NCBI GenBank assembly: GCA_017964705.1
Contig: JAGCRL010000069.1
Span: forward strand, 1-8,735
Reading direction: 5' to 3'
Origin: Alphaproteobacteria bacterium
GTDB taxonomy: Bacteria; Pseudomonadota; Alphaproteobacteria; RF32; CAG-239
Length of the DNA: 8,735 bases
Shown here: positions 1 through 5,869 of the stretch, one piece after another
Layout: each line of letters starts with the position of its first letter
How positions within the stretch are numbered: the stretch's first letter is position 1
Made by a program: the position numbers and the translations under genes
The notes under the pieces: generated by a model
What the model was told of the DNA's origin: nothing
The model's database searches: none
Seen by the model: the letters and a program-made list of their open reading frames with translations, nothing else

Positions 1-951
1 GGTATCTTGAGGAACTTTGAAACCGGCAAGTTCTGCAATTTTAGATGCCGGTTGCCCTACTATTGCGGCATTAACACCGCCATCTATTAAATTTATTTTA
101 CCAAGCTTTTCTATTTCTTTTTTGTTCATCAGATACTCGCCGCGATAGATGAATTCTTTTTTTACGGCTTCATAAACTTCTTTTACAACAATAACAGATT
201 GCTCGGAAGCACAAATCATACCGTTATCAAAAGTTTTTGACATTAAAATAGAAGATACGGCATTAATGATATCTGCTGTTTCATCAATGACAGCCGGTGT
301 ATTACCTGCCCCTACACCTAATGCCGGTTTGCCACTGCTATAAGCGGCTTTTACCATGCCAGGACCACCAGTGGCAAGTATGGCTTGAATCTTAGGATGT
401 GTCATTAGAGCTTGTGATAAATCCACATCCGGTTCATCGATCCAGCCTATAATGTCTTTAGGGGCGCCTGCTTTTACTGCGGCATCTAAAACAACTTTTG
501 CGGCGGCAATTGTGCTCTTTTTTGCACGCGGATGAGGTGAAAAGATTATTCCATTTCTTGTTTTTAAGCAAATAAGTGACTTAAAAATAGCTGTTGATGT
601 TGGATTTGTTGTGGGCACAACCCCTGCTATAACACCTAAAGGTGAAGCAACAATCTTTGTGCCGTTTACTTTATCTTGACTGATAATTCCACACGTTTTT
701 TTGTTTTTGTGCTTGTTATAAATGTATTCTGATGCAAAATGATTTTTTATGATTTTATCTTCTACAACTCCCATGCCGGTTTCTTTAACCGTTAATTCTG
801 CTAAATCAATTCGCATTTTATTAGCAGCTTTTGCGGCTGCCTTAAAAATGGCATCTACCTTTTCTTCTGAAAAAGTAGCATATTTATTTTGCGCAACATG
901 TACTCGATCAATTAATAAGTCTAAATCTTTAACTGTTTTGACTTTACTCAT
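1..951 (-). CDS. adhE: Aldehyde-alcohol dehydrogenase AdhE, N-terminal part (cut by window edge)
   Basis: The first 317 residues are visible and the frame is still open at base 1. They match the CoA-acylating acetaldehyde dehydrogenase domain of AdhE, which reduces acetyl-CoA to acetaldehyde with NADH; the full protein then reduces acetaldehyde to ethanol with a C-terminal Fe-dependent alcohol dehydrogenase domain. Seen in sequence: PTTNPTSTAIFKS near residues 113-125, SPHPRAKKS at 138-146, ATGGPGMVKAAY at 193-204, GVGAGNTP at 212-219, and the catalytic cysteine C247 in FDNGMICASEQ. The start is ATG at 951-949, overlapping the stop of the upstream hydrogenase as ATGA, with AAAGGA 6 nt upstream. 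Full-length AdhE is about 870-890 residues, so roughly a third is present. The alcohol dehydrogenase half is not visible, so a single-domain acetaldehyde dehydrogenase cannot be excluded, although the similarity I recall is closest to AdhE itself. Confidence 0.93.
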   Translation of the reverse strand, partial: MSKVKTVKDLDLLIDRVHVAQNKYATFSEEKVDAIFKAAAKAANKMRIDLAELTVKETGMGVVEDKIIKNHFASEYIYNKHKNKKTCGIISQDKVNGTKIVASPLGVIAGVVPTTNPTSTAIFKSLICLKTRNGIIFSPHPRAKKSTIAAAKVVLDAAVKAGAPKDIIGWIDEPDVDLSQALMTHPKIQAILATGGPGMVKAAYSSGKPALGVGAGNTPAVIDETADIINAVSSILMSKTFDNGMICASEQSVIVVKEVYEAVKKEFIYRGEYLMNKKEIEKLGKINLIDGGVNAAIVGQPASKIAELAGFKVPQDT

Positions 952-963
952 ATTTGATCCTTT
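948..963 (-). promoter_or_regulatory. ATGA stop/start overlap and Shine-Dalgarno of adhE
   Basis: On the minus strand AAAGGA (963-958) lies 6 nt before ATG (951-949). The TGA stop of the hydrogenase gene (950-948) shares bases with that ATG. The ribosome-binding site is inside the last codons of the upstream gene, an arrangement typical of translational coupling. It fixes the adhE start. Confidence 0.8.
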
Positions 964-2417
964 CTTTCTTCTAACGAGTGGCCTTGCTCTCCATAACTTT
1001 TGACTTTTTTAGAAGCTTCTTTATATGGTCCCGGACATGCATTGCCGGCAATACAACCACCTGAACAACACATAACCTCGATTAAATTTCCCGCAGAACA
1101 TTGACCAGTTTTGGCATAGAGTTTTAAATCACGTATTGTTACTTTATCAAGACCATTTATTATTACCGGCTTAATAGCATCTTTGGGGCCTTTCCATGCG
1201 GCTTGAACAGATTTGGCCACTCCGCCGGAAAGGGCAAACTCGCGAGCTTCCGTTGAACTTTGATATTCAAATTCTTTTTCTTGACAAGATGCCATTTCTA
1301 TTTCCATTGCTAATAACATAGCATCAAGTTCTTCAAAATTCATTACATAATTAATATTAGGATTATCTAATACTTCACGACGTTTGGCAAAACACGGACT
1401 GATAAATACCGTAACAGCTTGCGGGTGTTCCTTTTTAGCAATCTCTGCCGTATAATAAAGTGGCGTGTGTGCGTCTGAAACATAGGGTTTGATTTCCGGT
1501 ATATGTTTTTTTACCAATTCATTATACGCAGCACAACAAGATGTTGTCATGAAAGGATCTTGATTTTGTAGGCGTTCTTGAAAATCTTTAGCTTCTGTAG
1601 TGGCTGTTATATCTGCACCTTGGGCAACTTCATAAACTTTTGAAAAGCCAACTTTATGTAAAGCTTCTTGAATTTGCTCCGGAGTGCCGGGGAAATGCCC
1701 AATTAAAGCAGGAGCTATAAGGGCTATCACTTCTTTTTTTTGTTTGATTTGTTTTAGAATATCAATAATTTGCGATTTGGCGTGAACGGCACCAAACGGA
1801 CAAGCCGAAACACATTTGCCGCAAGAAATACATTTTTCGGAATCAATACGGGCAAAGCCTCTTTCATCTTTGGCTATGGCTCCCACCGGACAAACGTTTT
1901 CACAAGGAACAATTGTTTTAATAATAGCACCATAAGGACAAGCGGCCATACACATTCCGCATTTTTTACATTTTTCTGAATCTATAACAGATTTTCCGTT
2001 AACATGAGAAATAGCACCGAAACGACAGGTGTTCATACAGGGACGAGCTACGCAATTTTGACATAAATCCGTTACATATATACGAGAAGCCTGACAACTA
2101 TGACAAGCGCTTTCTACTACCGTTAACGGATTAGGATCCGGTTTTAAGCGTTTAAGTGATTTTTGAGCATATTCCGCAAGCGACACCGTTTCATCATCTT
2201 CTTCAATGGAAAATCCTAATCCAGCAAGTGTTCTGGCTCTTAAAATGCCACGTTCTTTATATACGCAACACCGAAACGGAACTTCTGAATATTTGGGCCG
2301 CATATCAAATGGGATAAGACGTGTGTTGGCTGAGAAATTATCAGATAAATATGCTTTTATCAAGCGAACTAAAACTTCGCGTTTTAATCTTTTTGTTTCA
2401 ACTTCTAAGCTATTCAT
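948..2417 (-). CDS. Monomeric group B-type [FeFe] hydrogenase with N-terminal multi-cluster ferredoxin domain
   Basis: This 489-residue protein is a probable cytoplasmic [FeFe] hydrogenase (2H+ + 2e- to H2) that would exchange electrons with ferredoxin. The N-terminal half carries 16 cysteines in cluster-like groups: C105/C108, C119-C122-C127-C131, C150-C153-C156-C160, C172/C176 and C196-C199-C202-C206, enough for up to four [4Fe-4S] clusters. The C-terminal half has the three H-cluster loops: L1 TSCCAAY (C294, C295), L2 SPCFAKR (C342, K345) and L3 VMCCSGGC (C451, C455). The short N-terminal RCCVYKERG block (49-57), the absence of a NuoG-like [2Fe-2S] domain and the C-terminal NACPGP variant fit the group B (B1/B3) family, whose role is not well settled. 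The methionine normally before PC in L2 is serine here. AAAGG lies 8 nt before the ATG. It is co-translated with adhE. A sensory or non-catalytic relative is possible, but all cluster ligands are present. Confidence 0.9.
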   Translation of the reverse strand: MNSLEVETKRLKREVLVRLIKAYLSDNFSANTRLIPFDMRPKYSEVPFRCCVYKERGILRARTLAGLGFSIEEDDETVSLAEYAQKSLKRLKPDPNPLTVVESACHSCQASRIYVTDLCQNCVARPCMNTCRFGAISHVNGKSVIDSEKCKKCGMCMAACPYGAIIKTIVPCENVCPVGAIAKDERGFARIDSEKCISCGKCVSACPFGAVHAKSQIIDILKQIKQKKEVIALIAPALIGHFPGTPEQIQEALHKVGFSKVYEVAQGADITATTEAKDFQERLQNQDPFMTTSCCAAYNELVKKHIPEIKPYVSDAHTPLYYTAEIAKKEHPQAVTVFISPCFAKRREVLDNPNINYVMNFEELDAMLLAMEIEMASCQEKEFEYQSSTEAREFALSGGVAKSVQAAWKGPKDAIKPVIINGLDKVTIRDLKLYAKTGQCSAGNLIEVMCCSGGCIAGNACPGPYKEASKKVKSYGEQGHSLEERKDQI

Positions 2418-2456
2418 TTAGCTAACCTTTTACTTTATAAACTTTAATCTTAATTT

Positions 2457-2485
2457 ATTCTATTTTTAATTTGAAATAAAAACAA
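2457..2485 (-). promoter_or_regulatory. Predicted sigma70-type promoter for the group B hydrogenase-adhE operon
   Basis: Minus-strand TTGTTT (2485-2480), a 17-nt spacer and TAGAAT (2462-2457, 5 of 6 to TATAAT) lie upstream of the ATG at 2417. A start site near 2450 gives a leader of about 33 nt. The surroundings are very AT-rich, so chance matches are a risk. The prediction rests on spacing and position only. Confidence 0.5.
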
Positions 2486-2496
2486 GCTCTTAAACC

Positions 2497-2510
2497 TATG
2501 TTTACACATA
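2497..2510. repeat. Perfect dyad TATGT-N4-ACATA upstream of the hydrogenase promoter
   Basis: A 5-4-5 inverted repeat is centred about 53 nt upstream of the predicted start site of the hydrogenase-adhE operon, just outside the -35 element. The arm length and spacing have the geometry of CRP/FNR-family sites, but the arms do not match the FNR or CRP consensus. It could be an operator or chance in AT-rich DNA. Confidence 0.3.
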
Positions 2511-2539
2511 ATTTTTATAATTTTTTAGTTATAATTTGG

Positions 2540-3028
2540 TTAGTTTCCCCACCAAGTAACACCATCTGATCTTAGTGCCGGTGCTTGAATAGCATCCTCG
2601 TCTTTGGGTTCATCTACCTTATTTTTTTTCTCGCCATAACGATTATTAATAAGTGCCGTAAAGTCTTTTAAAATATTTTCACGACAACCCTGCCCTTGCA
2701 TTCCGAAAACTTCTCCTTTTCTTAAAGTATCCTTAAGTACTATATCATATGTGTAGCCAGTTTCCCACAGTCCGCATCTGACATTATCATCTTTTTGAAT
2801 ATCGTCGGAAAGCTCATAACGTGCCATATATCCGCCATTATCTTTGTTGTATATTTTGAAGCCAGATTCATTTAGAATTTGCTTAAACTCTTGATAAATA
2901 TCTGTCATATTTGCGCTACTGACGGCTACTGTTTTAGCATTAAAATCAATCTTATTGTACGAAGAAATCGTTTGATGATATGTTGTACAACCTGCAAGCA
3001 TTAAAGCTAAAAATAATATTTTTTTCAT
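2540..3028 (-). CDS. Small predicted lipoprotein of unknown function
   Basis: The 162-residue product has a clear lipoprotein signal: a basic start (MKK), a hydrophobic core and the lipobox LAGC, with lipidation predicted at C14. The residue after it is Thr, not Asp, so outer-membrane sorting would be expected in a proteobacterium. The mature part contains two cysteines, C85 (RCG) and C115 (GQGC), that could form a disulfide in the periplasm. The tail (about 133-162) is charged and then ends in TWWGN. I do not recognise a family. The general pattern (a short segment like KTVAVSSANMTDIYQEF, then a strand-rich region) recalls small envelope-assembly lipoproteins, but that is only an impression. 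The ATG at 3028 is preferred over an adjacent in-frame TTG at 3031 because AGGAG lies 7 nt before the ATG. The neighbouring hydrogenase gene has its own predicted promoter, so a functional link is not implied. Confidence 0.85.
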   Translation of the reverse strand: MKKILFLALMLAGCTTYHQTISSYNKIDFNAKTVAVSSANMTDIYQEFKQILNESGFKIYNKDNGGYMARYELSDDIQKDDNVRCGLWETGYTYDIVLKDTLRKGEVFGMQGQGCRENILKDFTALINNRYGEKKNKVDEPKDEDAIQAPALRSDGVTWWGN

Positions 3029-3035
3029 CAAAAAG

Positions 3036-3040
3036 CTCCT
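3036..3040 (-). promoter_or_regulatory. Shine-Dalgarno that fixes the lipoprotein start
   Basis: AGGAG on the minus strand is 7 nt from ATG (3028-3026) but only 4 nt from the TTG codon just before it. This supports the ATG start, which also gives the standard MKK lipoprotein N-terminus. Confidence 0.75.
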
Positions 3041-3132
3041 AATATCGTTAATTTTTTAAAGCTTAATTTTGATAGACTTGAGAGTCAATAATATTTTTAT
3101 TGTTTGCAATTTATCCGGCAATCCGTAACTTA

Positions 3133-3162
3133 CTTATACTTTAAAAATAAATTTCTTGACAA
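3133..3162 (-). promoter_or_regulatory. Predicted promoter of the lipoprotein gene
   Basis: Minus-strand TTGTCA (3162-3157) and TATAAG (3138-3133) are separated by 18 nt, each 5 of 6 to consensus. The leader to the ATG at 3028 would be about 100 nt. The -35 element overlaps the -35 of the divergent promoter on the other strand. Confidence 0.4.
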
Positions 3163-3184
3163 AACGGTTTAACTGCTCTATCTT
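3156..3184 (+). promoter_or_regulatory. Predicted promoter of the 264-residue orphan gene
   Basis: A perfect TTGACA (3156-3161), a 17-nt spacer and TATCTT (3179-3184, 4 of 6) lie upstream of the ATG at 3234. The expected leader is about 43 nt. Confidence 0.5.
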
Positions 3185-3233
3185 CTTCTCATTCTAAATA
3201 ACTTTATGTCAAACCTATAATTAAATTCCTATT

Positions 3234-4028
3234 ATGAGTAGAAAATTAACACCTGAACAAATTCAGGAAATACGTGTTATGGCAGAGAAAAAGAGAGAGG
3301 CGCACAGACAAGTGATGGCCCATCTCAGTCTGATTACTATGTCTCCGCAGTTACAAATGACTACACTGATGAGTAGCTATAAACGCGGCCGTGAGGATGA
3401 AATTCTAAAGTTGTTGGAAGTTCATACAACAGGTAGCAGGCGCTATGAATTGGCATCTGAAGTTATGCTGTTCGTCTACACTCATAAAGATGAATTGCCA
3501 GAAGCATTCAGCTTCATGTTGCAGAACAATCGTCTCATCCATGAGTTAGAGACGCGTATCTTTGATGACAAGGTCCCTCCGTTCTTTACTGATGAGAATG
3601 GTAATAAAAGGTATCCAAAATTTAGCAAATTTGCTGAAGGGTATATGGTTAAGAAAACACTGGATGCTTGCGAAAAAGCTGATAAGTTAACTGATGAGTT
3701 GGATTTTCTTAGTGAATACACTAAGGATAATCCACTTTCTGATGTAGCTCAAGTTAAATTGATAGACTACCTTTTTGTTACCACCGGACGAGACAGTGTG
3801 TTAGATGCCTTACAAAGATTTGTCTTAAGGTATCTTGAGCGCTATAAGAATATATGTTATACAGCGCAAATACGCCTCATCCAATCAGGAAACCATGAGC
3901 TAATCATGTATTACATCACTCATTCTATCATACTTATCTTTGATCGGGATGTAATTGCGACACTCATTGAACGTGCAAATGATGAAGAAGTAACTGCTTA
4001 CTACGATCGCTACGCAAGAGAGGAGTAG
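3234..4028 (+). CDS. Uncharacterised helical protein, 264 residues
   Basis: I do not recognise this protein. It has no signal peptide and no obvious membrane span, so a cytoplasmic location is likely. It is rich in Leu, Glu, Arg and Tyr and looks almost wholly alpha-helical. Related blocks recur: KRGREDEILKLLEVH (50-64), IQSGNHELIMYYITH (216-230) and IERANDEEVTAYYDR (245-259). The last two are 29 residues apart, suggesting degenerate HEAT-like or TPR-like helical repeats. It is the only plus-strand gene, with its own predicted promoter and a terminator just downstream, so it is a single-gene unit between two hydrogenase operons. No good Shine-Dalgarno precedes the ATG at 3234, unlike every other complete gene here. 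An in-frame stop (3222-3224) rules out a longer form. An internal ATG at codon 16 has AGGA 10 nt upstream and is an alternative start. The length of the open frame plus the flanking signals make it a real gene. Confidence 0.8.
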   Translation: MSRKLTPEQIQEIRVMAEKKREAHRQVMAHLSLITMSPQLQMTTLMSSYKRGREDEILKLLEVHTTGSRRYELASEVMLFVYTHKDELPEAFSFMLQNNRLIHELETRIFDDKVPPFFTDENGNKRYPKFSKFAEGYMVKKTLDACEKADKLTDELDFLSEYTKDNPLSDVAQVKLIDYLFVTTGRDSVLDALQRFVLRYLERYKNICYTAQIRLIQSGNHELIMYYITHSIILIFDRDVIATLIERANDEEVTAYYDRYAREE

Positions 4029-4036
4029 GTAACATA

Positions 4037-4073
4037 AAAAGAAGCGGCACTTTTGAAAAGTGTCGCTTCTTTT
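4037..4073. terminator. Bidirectional intrinsic terminator
   Basis: The 18-base arms 4037-4054 and 4056-4073 form a near-perfect stem (one G-U wobble in the plus-strand RNA) around a single central base, so the real loop would open several A-T pairs. The stem has a GC-rich core (GAAGCGGCAC / GTGTCGCTTC) flanked by A and T tracts on both sides, so RNA from either strand ends in a U run. It lies between the convergent orphan gene and hydA and can end both transcripts. Confidence 0.92.
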
Positions 4074-4091
4074 GTTATCAATATCGGCTTA

Positions 4092-5864
4092 TTATGATTC
4101 TTTCTTATATAAGTCGCGTTTATGATACTTTGTATGCAACAGATGATGTGATTTTTCACCACCGGCCTCACCTAAATAATCAGCATATAGCTTTTTAATA
4201 GATTCATTTTTATGAGATAAGCGGTTCTTTGCTTCTTCATCTTCTGTGTTCAACCCTTTGGAACGCAATTTACGAATTTCATTGTTAATTCCCCAAGGTT
4301 TATCAAAAGTTGCCCCCATTACACGAGGTTGTCCACCACCGGCAATACAGCCGCCAGGACAGGCCATCACTTCTACAAAGTGATACGGCAACTCTGTTCC
4401 TTCGGCTTGAGCTTTATTAATAGCCTCTAATACCGGTTCGGCATTGCCAAGACCATTAACAACAGCTATGCGAACTATGGTGCCTTTGATGTTAACTTCT
4501 GCAACTTTTACAGCATCTAAACCTTCAATTGCTTTAAAATTCAGTTCACCGAGCTCTTCACCGGTAATATAGAAATATGCTGTTCTGAGAGCTGCGGTCA
4601 TCACACCACCGGTTACACCGAAAATGGTTGCCGCACCGGAATATTCTCCTAACGGATTATCAGCTTCTTCATCTTTTAAACTCTTAAAGTTAATTCCAGA
4701 TGCTTTAATCATCTTGGCTAATTCACGAGTGGTGATAACTTCATCAACATCTTTATAACCAGAAGAATTCATTGTTTCATCTCGAACATTTTCCCATTTT
4801 TTGGCTGTACAAGGCATTACTGAAACAACTTTTACTTTTGATGCATCAACACCGGCTTTTTCTGCCCAATATGTTTTGGCTATCGCACCAAGCATTTGGT
4901 GTGGTGATTTGCAGGATGATAGATTTTTTAGATTTTCAGGATAGTATTTTTCTAAATAATCTACCCAGGCCGGACAACAAGAAGTAAACATCGGAAGATT
5001 GTCTTTTGTGGTAAATCTCTTAACAAATTCCGTAGCTTCTTCTATAATTGTGAGGTCGGCACCAAAGTTGGTATCGAAAACCTTAGAAAAACCTAAACGA
5101 CGAAGTGCAGCATAAATTTTTCCGGTCAGGTTTGAACCAAAGTCAAAACCGAACTCTTCACCCAATGCAACACGAACAGCAGGGGCAATCTGAACAACTG
5201 TAATGTTTTCTTTATCATTGAGCAGAGCTGAAACCTTCTGAGTGTTATCATAATCTGTAATTGCACCAGTTGGGCAGTGAGCGGCACATTGTCCACATCT
5301 AACACAAGGAGAATCTCCGAGTTTTGTATCTTTAGCGCCGGTTACTTTTGTTCCGAAGCCACGATGTAAATAGCTTAAAGCCCAAACATTTTGAATATTC
5401 TGACAAATATTCACACAACGGCCGCAAGCAATACATTTTGCCGGATCAAAAACGACAGCACAGGTTGTGTCATCTTTAGGCTCTTGTGAAACCAGTTTGA
5501 CAATCTCATTTTTATCTATACCCATTTCAGATGTCAGTTCCTGTAACTCACATTGACCACTTCTGGAACAATTCAGGCAATCATTAGGGTGATTACTTAA
5601 AATGAGTTTTAAAACTGTTTTTCTGATTTCTGTCAGTTCTTTATCTGTGGTTATTACTTCCATACCCTCTGATACAGGAGTGCAACAAGAACGCATAATT
5701 CTGCCACCTACTTTGACAATGCACATGCCGCAACCCGCACTTGGTTCAACATCCGGATGCTTGCAAAGAGTTGGAATATTAATTTGAACTTGTCTGGCTG
5801 CATCTAAAATGCTTGTGCCGGCTTCAACTTCAACTTCAATATTATCAATTTTTAATTTAACCAT
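4092..5864 (-). CDS. hydA: NADH-linked [FeFe] hydrogenase, catalytic subunit HydA
   Basis: This 590-residue catalytic subunit of a trimeric cytoplasmic hydrogenase resembles NuoG at its N-terminus. Domains in order: [2Fe-2S] ferredoxin (C34, C45, C48 and C60 or C61); a His-Cys [4Fe-4S] motif (H92, C96, C99, C105); two [4Fe-4S] motifs (C144-C147-C150-C154 and C187-C190-C193-C197); then the H-cluster domain. Its loops are canonical: L1 FTSCCPAW (C296 as proton-relay cysteine, C297 as ligand), L2 MPCTAKKWE (C352) and L3 EVMACPGGCIAGGGQP (C502, C506). The C-terminus keeps the family-like HHLLHTKY segment (573-580). There is no cysteine after C506, so the extra C-terminal [2Fe-2S] domain of some HydA proteins (for example Thermotoga) is absent. 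It is the last gene of hydCBA, 5 nt after hydB, with AAGGAG placed in the last hydB codons. A complex I NuoG identity is excluded by the complete H-cluster motifs. Confidence 0.96.
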   Translation of the reverse strand: MVKLKIDNIEVEVEAGTSILDAARQVQINIPTLCKHPDVEPSAGCGMCIVKVGGRIMRSCCTPVSEGMEVITTDKELTEIRKTVLKLILSNHPNDCLNCSRSGQCELQELTSEMGIDKNEIVKLVSQEPKDDTTCAVVFDPAKCIACGRCVNICQNIQNVWALSYLHRGFGTKVTGAKDTKLGDSPCVRCGQCAAHCPTGAITDYDNTQKVSALLNDKENITVVQIAPAVRVALGEEFGFDFGSNLTGKIYAALRRLGFSKVFDTNFGADLTIIEEATEFVKRFTTKDNLPMFTSCCPAWVDYLEKYYPENLKNLSSCKSPHQMLGAIAKTYWAEKAGVDASKVKVVSVMPCTAKKWENVRDETMNSSGYKDVDEVITTRELAKMIKASGINFKSLKDEEADNPLGEYSGAATIFGVTGGVMTAALRTAYFYITGEELGELNFKAIEGLDAVKVAEVNIKGTIVRIAVVNGLGNAEPVLEAINKAQAEGTELPYHFVEVMACPGGCIAGGGQPRVMGATFDKPWGINNEIRKLRSKGLNTEDEEAKNRLSHKNESIKKLYADYLGEAGGEKSHHLLHTKYHKRDLYKKES

Positions 5865-5869
5865 TTTGA

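Noticed and set aside
749..1003. Plus-strand open frame antisense to adhE, and similar frames opposite the hydrogenase genes (for example 1770-1979, 4772-4987, 6417-6719)
   Set aside because: They lie opposite strongly conserved genes, have no recognisable motifs or ribosome-binding context, and read as by-products of the real frames.
3029..3031. TTG start for the lipoprotein
   Set aside because: The adjacent ATG at 3028 has a much better distance (7 nt) from AGGAG and gives the usual MKK start.
3086..3102. Inverted repeat CAATAA-N5-TTATTG in the lipoprotein leader
   Set aside because: The arms are AT-only and 6 bp long, easily expected by chance in this AT-rich region.
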